From Paenibacillus mesophilus (GTDB taxonomy: Bacteria > Bacillota > Bacilli > Paenibacillales > NBRC-103111), in NCBI RefSeq assembly GCF_005938385.1, contig NZ_VCRA01000027.1, positions 33,667 through 97,666 on the forward strand: a stretch of DNA of 64,000 nucleotides. Direction: 5' to 3'. A program made the position numbers and the translations under genes. Below, piece after piece: positions 16,919 through 25,469 of the stretch. Within the stretch, counting starts at the first letter, position 1. Each line of letters starts with the position of its first letter. Below the pieces are notes generated by a model. That model did no database searches, was not told the origin of the DNA, and saw only the letters and a list, made by a program, of their open reading frames with translations.

Positions 16919-18232
16919 ATGCTAAACAAAAGCTGGAAGGGGATTCTCGTCGCGACGGCCGCTATGACCGTCTTGTCCGCATGCGGCGGAGGCGTCAAGA
17001 CCGCATCGAACAAACCCGAGCAAGACGATAAGACAAAGAAGGCCGATGTGATCGAGCCTGTCGAGCTTACGGTATACAACACCCTTGCGGGCAGCAGCTA
17101 TGACAACATGATGAACGATTTCGGGGCGGATATCCAGAAGAAATATCCGAACATCACCTTCAAGTATATGGAACACGGGAAAGGCACGACGATTCAGGAC
17201 ATCGTCACCCAGAAAGCCACCGTAGACATCATTATATCGACCCAGGGCAAAATCGACGAGTTGGCCGAAGCGGGACTGCTGTCTCCGATTTCCGACCTGA
17301 TCAAGAAGCACAATTTCGATATGAACCGGCTTATTCCTTCCACGCTCGAGCCGATGAAGAAGACGACCGGGGATATTGTCGGACTTCCTTTCCAGATCAA
17401 CACGCTCGCTTTGTTCTATAACAAGGATCTGTTCAACAAATTCGGCGTTCCGTTCCCGAAGTCCCAAATGACCTGGGATGATCTGTACAACGCATCGAAG
17501 CTGTTGACCCGGGCGGACGGTGGCGTGAATTATTACGGCGTCGTATTCGGATCGTACCAAAATCTGCTGTCCTTGAATCAATACTCGTATGAATTGGTCG
17601 ATCCGAAAACGAAGCTGCCGACCTTCAAGGACGACTTCTGGAAAAAGTATTTCGACAATTTTACCCGGTTCTATAAGCTTTACGAAGGCGTCATTCCGGA
17701 CCCGTTGAAGCTGAATCTGGATACTTTCGTTAAAGAACAAACGGTGGCGATGGTGATCCCGACGATCAGTAATTTCCCGCGGGGAGACGTACAGTGGGGC
17801 TTCGATTGGGATATCGCCTCGTATCCGACGTTCCCGGACCGCCCGGAGGTCGGCCCGCCTCCTGCGCCTACGCACCTTGTCGTGGCGGGGACAAGCAAGC
17901 ATAGAGACGCGGCTTTCCAAGCGATCGCCCACGTATTGTCGGACGAAGTGCAGACGAAATTCGCGAGAATGGGCCGCGTATCGACGCTCAAAAACCAGAC
18001 GGCCGCCGACAGCTTCGGTGCCGACGTCCCGCAATTGAAAGGAAAGCAAATCGGGGCGCTGCTGCCGAAAAAGTGGGCGGACCCGATTTCGTGGGACAAA
18101 AAGTCGATCCGGGTACAGCCCCCGTTCAATCAGGCGTTCGGAGACGTGCTGAAAGGAACGAAGGACCCGAACACGGCGCTTCAGCAGGCGCAGGAGCAAG
18201 CGGTCAAGATCGTTCAGGACTTGGACAAGTAA
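16919..18232 (+). CDS. Extracellular sugar-binding lipoprotein (family 1 solute-binding protein)
   Basis: 437 residues. Lipobox LSAC (Cys22). The core motif FYNKDLFNKFGVPFPKSQMTWDDLYNASKLL and the ending KGTKDPNTALQQAQEQA match the proteins at 10858 and 57896. ATG 16919 follows AAAGGAGG by 7 bases. No permease or ATPase genes are adjacent, so it is a second orphan binding protein, presumably controlled by the divergent AraC regulator. Expected location is the outer face of the membrane; the ligand is likely a sugar but cannot be named. Confidence 0.88.
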   Translation: MLNKSWKGILVATAAMTVLSACGGGVKTASNKPEQDDKTKKADVIEPVELTVYNTLAGSSYDNMMNDFGADIQKKYPNITFKYMEHGKGTTIQDIVTQKATVDIIISTQGKIDELAEAGLLSPISDLIKKHNFDMNRLIPSTLEPMKKTTGDIVGLPFQINTLALFYNKDLFNKFGVPFPKSQMTWDDLYNASKLLTRADGGVNYYGVVFGSYQNLLSLNQYSYELVDPKTKLPTFKDDFWKKYFDNFTRFYKLYEGVIPDPLKLNLDTFVKEQTVAMVIPTISNFPRGDVQWGFDWDIASYPTFPDRPEVGPPPAPTHLVVAGTSKHRDAAFQAIAHVLSDEVQTKFARMGRVSTLKNQTAADSFGADVPQLKGKQIGALLPKKWADPISWDKKSIRVQPPFNQAFGDVLKGTKDPNTALQQAQEQAVKIVQDLDK

Positions 18233-18248
18233 CTTCGCCAAGTACCGC

Positions 18249-18284
18249 AGCCGTACCTTTACAACAGCAAGTCTGTTGTGGTAC
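18249..18284 (+). other. Strong hairpin downstream of the binding-protein gene
   Basis: GTACC...ACAACAG-CAAGT-CTGTTGT-GGTAC forms a long stem without a T-run, so it is more likely a 3'-end stabiliser or part of the glpD leader than a complete terminator. Confidence 0.4.
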
Positions 18285-18344
18285 GATTGTTGACAAGAAG
18301 AACAATCGAATGGACGGCATCATCAATCGGGCGGAGACGAAGAG

Positions 18345-18413
18345 ACCCCTTTTGCTGATGGGCGCCCTGTTACTTGACGTAACGGGACGCTTCATCATGC
18401 GGAGGGGTTTTTT
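18345..18413 (+). promoter_or_regulatory. glpD leader with terminator; possible GlpP-type antitermination
   Basis: ACCCCT (18345) pairs with AGGGGT before TTTTTT (18408-18413), with an inner hairpin CCCTGTTAC/GTAACGGG. It lies 60 bases before glpD. Bacillus glpD is controlled by the antiterminator GlpP acting on a leader terminator, so the same is likely here; it could alternatively just end the upstream transcript. Confidence 0.5.
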
Positions 18414-18472
18414 GCGTTCGCAAATAATCCGGCCAAGAACACGAAGCTGCCGTCATGGGAGGCGACATAACG

Positions 18473-20188
18473 ATGAACGCGACTTTTTCCGCGGGTCGAA
18501 GGGTTGAGATGCTGCAGAGCATGTCCAAACAACGGCTCGACGTGCTAGTTATTGGAGGAGGCATTACCGGAGCGGGGATTGCCTGGGACGCCAGCTTGCG
18601 GGGGCTGAGTACGGGCTTGGTGGAGATGCGCGATTTTTCCTGGGGCACGAGCAGCCGTTCGACCAAGCTTGTACACGGCGGACTCCGTTATTTGAAGCAG
18701 GGCGAGGTGAAGCTCGTCATGGAGGTCGGCCGCGAGCGGGCGCTGCTGCACCGGAAAGCGCCGCACATCGTCATTCCGGCGCCGATGATGCTGCCGATCT
18801 ACAAGGGCGGCACGTACGGCTACTGGATGTCCGCGATCGGCTTGTACGTATACGACCTCCTGGCGGGCGTAAAGCGCGGGGAGCGGAGAATCATGTATAG
18901 CCGCTCCAAGACGATGGAGCTTGAGCCGATGTTCAAGCGGGAAGGGTTGAAGGGCTCGGGTTACTATTACGAATACCGCACCGACGATTCAAGGCTGACG
19001 CTCGAAATCGCCAAGACCGCTCACGGTCACGGCGCGAAGCTGGTGAACTACGCGAAGGCGGTCGGCTTCTTGTACGAGAAGGGCAAAGCGATCGGAGTGA
19101 AGGTGGAGGACGTTCTGAGCGGCCGGGTATATTCGATCTATGCCAAAAAAATCGTCAACGCCGCCGGGCCGTGGGTGGACCGCGTCCGTTCCCAGGATCA
19201 TGAGGTCAAGGGCAAGCGGCTGCTGTTGACGAAAGGGGTCCATCTCGTAGTCGATCACGCCAAGCTGCCGGTCCGGCAATCCGCCTACATCGACGTTCCG
19301 GACGGGCGGATGATTTTCGTCATTCCGCGCGAAGGCAAAACGTATATCGGCACGACCGATACGTTCTACGAAGGCAAGATCGAGGAGCCGCGGACGACGA
19401 GCAAAGACCGGGACTATTTGCTCCAAGCGGTCAACCATGCGTTTCCCGGGGCGCGCCTGACGGCGGCCGACGTGGAATCGTCCTGGTCCGGGCTGCGCCC
19501 GCTCATTCGCGAGGAAGGCAAAGGCCCCTCCGAAATTTCCCGAAAGGATGAAATATTCCGCTCGGAATCGGGACTCATTACGATCGCCGGCGGCAAGCTG
19601 ACCGGATTCCGAAAGATGGCCGAGAAGGTCGTCGACCTGGTGGAGCGGGAGCTGGCGGCGGAAGAAGGAAGAGCTGCCGCAGGGTGCGGAACCGACCAAG
19701 ACGATATCAGCGGTGGCGACCGCGGCGGTATGGCTTCCTACGAGGAGTACCGGCAGCAGTGGATCGCGCGCGGCGAGCGGATGGGGGTAAATCCGAAGGA
19801 CGCCGAATATTTGCTGGGCCGATACGGATCGAACATCCGGACTATATTCGACATGTATTCCGTGCTGGCGCAAGAGGCGGCTGCCGCAGACGTCCGGCGC
19901 GGTGCGGATACGGGCGGACATCGAATCGATTTGCGTCTGCTCGAAGCGGAGCTTTGCTATGCGATCGATCATGAAATGACGGTCAGCGCGACCGATTTCC
20001 TCGTTCGCCGAACCGGGCTCGTCACGTTCGACCGCAAGCGCGCCGAAGCGCTGGTGCGCCCTGTCGTGCAGGCTATGGGAAGACTGCTCGGGTGGAGCGC
20101 GGAAGAGGCGGCCCGACAACAGCAAGATGCGCAAGCCTATATCGAGCTCGTCACGAGCTTCCCCGAGGGAGACGCTTCCGCCGTCTGA
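18473..20188 (+). CDS. glpD: Aerobic glycerol-3-phosphate dehydrogenase (FAD)
   Basis: 571 residues. A peripheral membrane flavoenzyme that oxidises glycerol-3-phosphate to dihydroxyacetone phosphate and passes electrons to quinone. VLVIGGGITGAGIAWDASLRGL is the FAD dinucleotide-binding fold; FSWGTSSRSTKLVHGGLRYL, AAGPWVDRVR, YIGTTDTFY and TIAGGKLTGFRKMAE are GlpD signatures; the C-terminal ~150 residues are the helical cap. GGAGG at 18458-18462 is 10 bases from ATG 18473, so I prefer it to ATG 18455. With glpK at 20.6 kb it forms a glycerol utilisation locus, but a small opposite gene separates them, and no glpF is seen. Confidence 0.95.
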   Translation: MNATFSAGRRVEMLQSMSKQRLDVLVIGGGITGAGIAWDASLRGLSTGLVEMRDFSWGTSSRSTKLVHGGLRYLKQGEVKLVMEVGRERALLHRKAPHIVIPAPMMLPIYKGGTYGYWMSAIGLYVYDLLAGVKRGERRIMYSRSKTMELEPMFKREGLKGSGYYYEYRTDDSRLTLEIAKTAHGHGAKLVNYAKAVGFLYEKGKAIGVKVEDVLSGRVYSIYAKKIVNAAGPWVDRVRSQDHEVKGKRLLLTKGVHLVVDHAKLPVRQSAYIDVPDGRMIFVIPREGKTYIGTTDTFYEGKIEEPRTTSKDRDYLLQAVNHAFPGARLTAADVESSWSGLRPLIREEGKGPSEISRKDEIFRSESGLITIAGGKLTGFRKMAEKVVDLVERELAAEEGRAAAGCGTDQDDISGGDRGGMASYEEYRQQWIARGERMGVNPKDAEYLLGRYGSNIRTIFDMYSVLAQEAAAADVRRGADTGGHRIDLRLLEAELCYAIDHEMTVSATDFLVRRTGLVTFDRKRAEALVRPVVQAMGRLLGWSAEEAARQQQDAQAYIELVTSFPEGDASAV

Positions 20189-20196
20189 GGCGGGGG

Positions 20197-20403
20197 TTAC
20201 GATCCAAGTCCGGACAGGAGCAGGAACAGCCCGATACCGATTGCCAGTATGCCGCCGATCCGGCCCATCAGGATGGCGGCTTCGCTCGGTTCGGCGTTTT
20301 TGAATTGCCAGCCGATATTCCAAAACCAGGCCGTTCTGGGGAACAGAACATTCAACAGCCCGATTCCGATAAATAGGTACGGTACGATTTTAATCAAAGC
20401 CAT
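20197..20403 (-). CDS. Small two-helix membrane protein, DUF6199-like
   Basis: 68 residues with two hydrophobic segments (IVPYLFIGIGLLNVLF and GGILAIGIGLFLLLSG). The connecting WNIGWQFKNAEPSEAAILMGRIGG matches what I recall of a small-protein family of unknown role (DUF6199). GAGGTG stands 6 bases before ATG 20403; an in-frame GTG three codons upstream overlaps that site. It lies convergent to glpD, within 9 bases of its stop codon. Function unknown. Confidence 0.7.
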   Translation of the reverse strand: MALIKIVPYLFIGIGLLNVLFPRTAWFWNIGWQFKNAEPSEAAILMGRIGGILAIGIGLFLLLSGLGS

Positions 20404-20585
20404 GGGATGCACCTCGCTCGCTAAGCGGTTATACTTGTGCGTTGCACCGTGTACGCGCTTACTTCATCATTACGCGGGATAGGGTTGGAAAGTTTCGGAA
20501 GGGAAGGCGTTTTTCTTCCCCGGTATTTTCATCCGCTTCCCGGGGTGGTATGGTGATAACATAAACAACCGTTGGAGGGATCATG

Positions 20586-22058
20586 ATGAAACGGTACGTA
20601 TTGGCTCTCGATCAAGGCACGACAAGCTGCCGGGCCATTTTGTTCAACCGCGGCGGGCAAATGATGCGGACAGCCCAGAAAGAATTCAAGCAATATTTCC
20701 CGCATGCCGGCTGGGTGGAGCACGATGCCGGGGAAATATGGGCCGTCCAGCAGCAGGTCATGCGGGAAGCGGCGGAAGGCATAGACGCTTCGGAAATCGC
20801 CGCGATCGGGATTACGAACCAGCGGGAGACGACGGTCGTATGGGACCGCGCTACCGGAAGGCCGCTTCACCGGGCTATCGTCTGGCAGTGCAGGCGGACG
20901 AGCGAGACGTGCGAGCAGCTGAAGCGGGACGGCTGGGACCATACGATCCGGATGAAGACGGGGCTTGTGACCGACCCGTATTTCTCCGGGACGAAGCTGA
21001 AGTGGATTCTCGATCATGTCCCTGGCGTCCGCGAGAAAGCGGAAGCGGGAGAAGCTTTGTTCGGGACGATCGATACGTGGCTCATCTGGAATTTGACCGA
21101 AGGGCGCGCGCATGTGACGGACGTATCCAACGCTTCCCGCACGATGCTGTTCAATATCCACACGCTCGAATGGGATCGCGAAATATTGGATAAGCTCGGC
21201 ATACCGGAAGCGATGCTGCCGGCAGTGAAGCCTTCGAGCCACGTATACGGGGAGACGGGGCTGCTCGGCGGAGCCGCCGCGATTCCGGTCGCCGGAGCGG
21301 CGGGCGATCAGCAGGCAGCCTTGTTCGGCCAAGGCTGCCACGAGCCCGGCATGGCGAAGAACACATACGGAACGGGCTGCTTTCTGTTGAAGCATACGGG
21401 CGGCAAGCCGATCCAATCGAACAACGGCCTGCTGACAACGATTGCTTGGCAGATCAACGGCAAAACGAGCTACGCGCTGGAAGGAAGCGTGTTCACGGCG
21501 GGGGCGGTCGTCCAATGGCTGCGCGACGGCTTGCAGCTTATATCGGATGCGGGCGAGACGGAAGCACTGGCCTCATCGGTCGGCGATACGGAGGGCGTAT
21601 ACGTCGTGCCGGCGTTCACCGGTCTCGGCACGCCTTACTGGACCGCTGAAGCGCGCGGCATGATCACGGGACTGACGCGGGGGAGCGGCAAGGCGCATAT
21701 CGTGCGGGCTGCTCTGGAATCGATCGCCTACCAGACGATGGACGTGCTGCGCATTATGGAGAAGGAATCCGGCATTCGCCTGCACGAGCTGCGTGTGGAC
21801 GGCGGCGCGACGCGGAACGGGTTCCTCATGCAGTTCCAGTCCGACATGCTGGGCGTCCGCGTCACCCGGCCCAAGGTGCAGGAGACGACAGCACAGGGCG
21901 CGGCCTATTTGGCCGGCTTGGCCGTCGGCTTCTGGAGCGGAACCGCGGAGCTTGCATCGCTGTGGGAGAAAGACCGGCAGTTCGAGCCGGCGATGGCGGA
22001 GGAAGAGCGGAACCGTAAATACGCGGGCTGGCTACGAGCCGTCGGCTATCAGTTATAG
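20586..22058 (+). CDS. glpK: Glycerol kinase
   Basis: 490 residues. It phosphorylates glycerol to glycerol-3-phosphate, the substrate of GlpD upstream. YVLALDQGTTSCRAILF is the N-terminal phosphate site; ITNQRETTVVWD, GAAGDQQAALFGQGC and the FGGY signature region (GLGTPYWTAEARGMITGLTRGSGKAHIVRAALESIAYQ) are present, as is a His in the QCHEPGMAKNTYGTGCF segment region (GQGCHEPGM), the type of site phosphorylated by PTS HPr in Firmicutes. Two ATG codons are adjacent; the one at 20586 has the better spacing from GGAGGG. No glycerol facilitator gene is linked. Confidence 0.95.
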   Translation: MKRYVLALDQGTTSCRAILFNRGGQMMRTAQKEFKQYFPHAGWVEHDAGEIWAVQQQVMREAAEGIDASEIAAIGITNQRETTVVWDRATGRPLHRAIVWQCRRTSETCEQLKRDGWDHTIRMKTGLVTDPYFSGTKLKWILDHVPGVREKAEAGEALFGTIDTWLIWNLTEGRAHVTDVSNASRTMLFNIHTLEWDREILDKLGIPEAMLPAVKPSSHVYGETGLLGGAAAIPVAGAAGDQQAALFGQGCHEPGMAKNTYGTGCFLLKHTGGKPIQSNNGLLTTIAWQINGKTSYALEGSVFTAGAVVQWLRDGLQLISDAGETEALASSVGDTEGVYVVPAFTGLGTPYWTAEARGMITGLTRGSGKAHIVRAALESIAYQTMDVLRIMEKESGIRLHELRVDGGATRNGFLMQFQSDMLGVRVTRPKVQETTAQGAAYLAGLAVGFWSGTAELASLWEKDRQFEPAMAEEERNRKYAGWLRAVGYQL

Positions 22059-22068
22059 TGGGTGAAGG

Positions 22069-22115
22069 AAAAAGGCTGCTCCTTTCGTCGTTCGACGGGG
22101 AACAGCCTTTTTTTG
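22069..22115 (+). terminator. Terminator of glpK
   Basis: AAAGGCTG...CAGCCTTTTTTT inverted repeat beginning 11 bases after the stop codon, with a seven-T tail. Confidence 0.8.
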
Positions 22116-22160
22116 TGCCACTTATTTGAAGAAAATAAGAACTGCTAACGCCCGCTATTT
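22113..22160. repeat. Interspersed repeat, copy 2 (shared with 5.7 kb)
   Basis: TTTGTGCCACTTATTT and AATAAGAACTGCTAACGCCC match the copy at 5704-5775 with the centre deleted. Its last bases overlap the stop codon of the minus-strand membrane protein gene. Confidence 0.5.
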
Positions 22161-22769
22161 CGCCCGATTGACGGCAACCCGGCCGCTTACGCCCGCCTTC
22201 GCCCATATCCGGAACATGACCGCGCAGGCGAGCAGGCTCGCGCCTCCCGAAAATCCGAGTATGATCGGGGCGTAGCCCAAATACCAAACCGCTATAATGA
22301 CGGTAAGCGCCAAGAGCCACAATCCCAAATAGACGATCTCGCGCCCGAGCTTCATACCGGCGATGACGTATACGCAGGATAGCACGATAGACCGGAATAA
22401 CTCGGCTGTAAACAGCGGAACGAGTTCAAGGCGAGCTAGCAGCACCACGACAAGCAGCAGCCCGGCTGCCGCAATCGCGGGAATCCACCGGCCAGTGCCG
22501 GAGGCTGAGCCAGGGTCGGAACGGGTGCCGCCGTTGCCGGATGCAGCATTCGCCCGTGAGCTTGCTTGCGCCGCTTCCTTGATCCCGCTCCGGCCGCGAA
22601 TCCAATACGCGACGCTTAGCCCGACTGCCGCCCATAGCAGCAGTGAGCGGATCGTACCGTTAGGATCCAGCATCCACCCGTATTGCAGCAGCGAGTCCGC
22701 GATCCATTGAAAGCCCCATATGTACAAGTAAGGAATAGTCGAATAAGCATCGGCAGCAAGCCGTTTCAC
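22155..22769 (-). CDS. Polytopic membrane protein of unknown function
   Basis: About 204 residues with five or six hydrophobic segments. A polar Ser/Gly/Ala-rich linker (roughly residues 70-95: ASSRANAASGNGGTRSDPGS) splits it in two. The N-terminus reads KRLAADAYSTIPYLYIWGFQWIADSLL. GTG 22769 has GGGGTGA 5 bases before it; a GTG three codons upstream has none. No family recognised. It lies between glpK and an AraC regulator, both in other arrangements, and appears monocistronic. Confidence 0.65.
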   Translation of the reverse strand: MKRLAADAYSTIPYLYIWGFQWIADSLLQYGWMLDPNGTIRSLLLWAAVGLSVAYWIRGRSGIKEAAQASSRANAASGNGGTRSDPGSASGTGRWIPAIAAAGLLLVVVLLARLELVPLFTAELFRSIVLSCVYVIAGMKLGREIVYLGLWLLALTVIIAVWYLGYAPIILGFSGGASLLACAVMFRIWAKAGVSGRVAVNRAK

Positions 22770-22896
22770 GTCAGTCACCCCAAATCAACGTTAGCTTACT
22801 ATTCCCGGGGACGGAAGTCAACCTGAGCGGACGGTCTGCCGTCGTTGGAGCAGCGCTGCCGTTTCCGGCGCGGTGGGTCGGCATCGGGTGCCGGTC

Positions 22897-23751
22897 TTAT
22901 GGCACCGGATCGACCCGGTACCGTTTGGCATATTCGCGCGGGGAGAGGCCGACGACCTTCTTGAACATTCGGCTGAAGTAAAATTCGTCCCCGTACCCGA
23001 CGCTTTGGGCGATCGATTTCAGCCTGTAGTCGGACAGGACGAGCAGCTCCTTGGCGCGGTCCATGCGCAGATGGGTCAAATAATCGATCGGGCTGTAGCC
23101 GATCACCTTTTTGAACAGCCGCGAATAATGGCTGACGCTGAGGCCCGCCAACTGCGCAAGCGATTCGAGCGTCAGCGGCTCCTGATAGTGCTGAACCATG
23201 TAGTCCTGCGTCAGCTCGATCGCCGCCGTCGTATCCCCCGCTATTTTTTGCGCGCGGAAATCTTGCAGCAGCGCGAGCCAGAACTCCTGCAGCAATATTT
23301 TGCGCCGCATCGCCGTCATGTGTCCCCGCCGCTGCCACAGGACGAACAGCTGCTCCATCCAATAAATGAACTGTGGAGTGTTCTGCAGCGAATACATCCC
23401 TTGGAGCGGAAACGGGCTATCCGCCGAGCTCCGGCAAATCCACTGTTCCTTCTCCTCGTACGTTTCCGTATAATGAAAACGTAAAAAGTAATATTCGATC
23501 GGCTGTTCCGCATCGGTTCGGCGCTCGACGGTCATCCCCGGAGCGAAGAAAAACAGCTTTCCCGGCTCGGCCGGATAGTGGGTGCCGCCTATCGTGAACG
23601 TCCCTTTTCCTTTGACGATGAGCCAGAAGGAGTGGTGCCTGATCGTCCGCATCGGCTGAAACCATGTCGGCTCGGCTTTGCGGTGGCCGGTCAGCACGAT
23701 CGAGAAGACGAGCCTGTTCAATCGGGCGGCTATTTCCCCCGGAGTCAGCAT
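22897..23751 (-). CDS. AraC-family transcriptional regulator
   Basis: 284 residues. An N-terminal cupin sensor (FWLIVKGKGTFTIGGTHYPAEPGKLFFFAPG) is followed by two helix-turn-helix units (LTLESLAQLAGLSVSHYSRLFKKVIGYSPIDYLT and the signature with GYGDEFYFSRMFKKVVGLSPREYAKRY). ATG 23751 follows AAAGGAGCG; longer readings are rejected. No sugar genes adjoin it: mutY is divergent on one side and the unknown membrane protein is 127 bases downstream. Target unknown. Confidence 0.87.
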   Translation of the reverse strand: MLTPGEIAARLNRLVFSIVLTGHRKAEPTWFQPMRTIRHHSFWLIVKGKGTFTIGGTHYPAEPGKLFFFAPGMTVERRTDAEQPIEYYFLRFHYTETYEEKEQWICRSSADSPFPLQGMYSLQNTPQFIYWMEQLFVLWQRRGHMTAMRRKILLQEFWLALLQDFRAQKIAGDTTAAIELTQDYMVQHYQEPLTLESLAQLAGLSVSHYSRLFKKVIGYSPIDYLTHLRMDRAKELLVLSDYRLKSIAQSVGYGDEFYFSRMFKKVVGLSPREYAKRYRVDPVP

Positions 23752-23852
23752 GTTGAAGAGACGCTCCTTTCGCCCGCTAACGTACAGACGGGATTCCAAA
23801 CAAATTTATCATACCAGAAACGGATATGGACAGCACGAAAGAGGAGATTATT

Positions 23853-25013
23853 GTGGAAACAACCGACGCAAAAGCATACTTTTCCGCCCGGCTGCTCGAA
23901 TGGTACAACGTACACAAACGGGACCTGCCCTGGAGGCGGAGCCGCAACCCTTATTATATTTGGATATCCGAAGTGATGCTGCAGCAAACCCGGGTGGAGA
24001 CGGTCATCCCGTATTACCACCGGTTCATCGAGCGGTTTCCGACGGTCGAAGCGCTGGCGGATGCGCCGGAGGAGCAGGTGCTGAAGGCGTGGGAGGGACT
24101 CGGCTATTATTCGCGGGCACGCAATCTGCAGGCGGCGGTCCGGGAAGTGAAGGAGAGCTATGGTGGCATCGTGCCCGATTCGAAGGAGCACATTTCGTCG
24201 CTGAAGGGCGTCGGTCCGTATACGGCCGGAGCCGTCCTTAGCATCGCCTACAACAAGCCGGAGCCTGCCGTGGACGGCAACGTCATGAGGGTGCTTTCCC
24301 GCTATTTTCTGCTCCGCGACGACATCGCCAAGCCTTCGACCCGCATCGGCATGGAGAAGCTTGCCCGGGAGCTGATCCCGGAAGGGGCGGCGGGCGATTT
24401 CAATCAGGCGTTGATGGAGCTCGGAGCGACCGTCTGTACGCCGAAATCCCCTCACTGCCTCACCTGCCCGGTCATGGAGCCGTGCGCGGGAAGGCTGGAA
24501 GGGGCTCAGGACGAACTGCCGGTCAAGACGAAGGCGAAGCCGCCGCGGCCGGAGCGGCGGGCGGCCGCCTTCATCGAAGGAACCGGAGCCGAGGCCGGCA
24601 AATTACTGGCCCGCAGGCGCCCGGGCGAAGGATTGCTCGCCAGTATGTGGGAGCTGCCGCACGTGCTATTGCCGGAAACGGTGCCGGATCTGGATGGGGA
24701 CGGCTCGGACGCCGCCGCCATGCGCTTTCTTCGCGAGAAGCTGCTGGCCGAGTACGGGCTCGAGGTCGAGCCGGTAGAGCCGATGATGGATGCGGAGCAT
24801 ATGTTCAGCCACATCCATTGGATGCTTCGCGTGTACCGCTGCCGCTTCGTCCGGCTGCGGGACGAGGGGGCTGCCGGAACGGCGGACACTGCGTCCGCCG
24901 AGGAGGAAGCGCGTGATGGCAATGTGTTTCTATGGTTCGGCGACAAGGAATTCGGACAGTACGCGCTTCCGAACGTTTTTGTGAAAATAGTAAAGCAATC
25001 CGGAAGAAGGTAA
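23853..25013 (+). CDS. mutY: A/G-specific adenine DNA glycosylase
   Basis: 386 residues. It removes adenine mispaired with 8-oxoguanine. LPWRRSRNPYYIWISEVMLQQTRVETVIPYY carries the catalytic Glu; LKGVGPYTAGAV is the helix-hairpin-helix and PAVDGNVMRVLSR follows with the catalytic Asp. The iron-sulphur loop is CTPKSPHCLTCPVMEPC (C-x6-C-x2-C-x5-C). The C-terminal half is the NUDIX-like domain that reads 8-oxoG. GTG 23853 has AAAGAGGAG at 6 bases; ATG 23826 in the same frame would add nine residues with only a weak site. It faces away from the AraC gene. Confidence 0.94.
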   Translation: METTDAKAYFSARLLEWYNVHKRDLPWRRSRNPYYIWISEVMLQQTRVETVIPYYHRFIERFPTVEALADAPEEQVLKAWEGLGYYSRARNLQAAVREVKESYGGIVPDSKEHISSLKGVGPYTAGAVLSIAYNKPEPAVDGNVMRVLSRYFLLRDDIAKPSTRIGMEKLARELIPEGAAGDFNQALMELGATVCTPKSPHCLTCPVMEPCAGRLEGAQDELPVKTKAKPPRPERRAAAFIEGTGAEAGKLLARRRPGEGLLASMWELPHVLLPETVPDLDGDGSDAAAMRFLREKLLAEYGLEVEPVEPMMDAEHMFSHIHWMLRVYRCRFVRLRDEGAAGTADTASAEEEARDGNVFLWFGDKEFGQYALPNVFVKIVKQSGRR

Positions 25014-25123
25014 GCCGCCATCGATCCGGGCGATCCGCAAAGAAGCTTCCGCCCCCTCGAGCACGATCCCGAGGGCCGGAAGCTTCCGTTCGTTTGCCGC
25101 CTGAATGCGGCCGCGGCCGCCGA

Positions 25124-25285
25124 TTATGCGCTGACACGGCATCGTTTGCATACTTTCGCCTTTACGCCGTCCTGCAGCGTACGGGTGTAGAGCAGCTTGA
25201 TGCGGGTCGCCCGGCAAACCGGACAAGTTCCTCTTCCTCTGGAGGGCAGCTTCCACAGCGCTTTTCCGCGGTTCGATTTGGACAT
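25124..25285 (-). CDS. Small zinc-ribbon-like protein
   Basis: 53 residues, very basic, reading MSKSNRGKALWKLPSRGRG at the start and carrying CPVC and CKRC, spaced 24 residues apart, a four-cysteine zinc-ribbon arrangement. AAAGGAACG lies 8-9 bases before ATG 25285. It resembles small ribosome- or RNA-associated zinc proteins in composition, but I cannot name the family. It lies between mutY and sodA. The frame is easily missed because of its length and overlapping shadow frames. Confidence 0.65.
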   Translation of the reverse strand: MSKSNRGKALWKLPSRGRGTCPVCRATRIKLLYTRTLQDGVKAKVCKRCRVSA

Positions 25286-25404
25286 ACGGGCTCGTTCCTT
25301 TCGCAGGGGTCTGTTGTCGCTACATTGTATTCGCGTGACCGGCGAAACATGCGCGAACGACCCCTGCTGCCCGGAAGCTCAAACGTACTGTCCGTACATG
25401 CAAA

Positions 25405-25452
25405 CAATCCCCATCCCGCCGCCACGACAGTGACGGTACGGATGGGGATTGC
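25405..25452 (-). terminator. Terminator of sodA
   Basis: CAATCCCCATCC and GGATGGGGATTG form a 12-bp stem 18 bases past the sodA stop; on the minus strand it is followed by TTTG. Confidence 0.65.
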
Positions 25453-25469
25453 GGTTCGCTGAAACCGAA

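Noticed and set aside
16922..18241. Minus-strand ORF (439 codons) opposite the sugar-binding protein gene
   Set aside because: Antisense shadow with no family features.
18989..20323. Minus-strand ORF (444 codons) opposite glpD
   Set aside because: Shadow of an unambiguous glpD; no ribosome site or motif.
24805..25137. Minus-strand ORF across the end of mutY
   Set aside because: Extends past the stop of the 53-residue zinc-ribbon frame only in another frame and is antisense to mutY.
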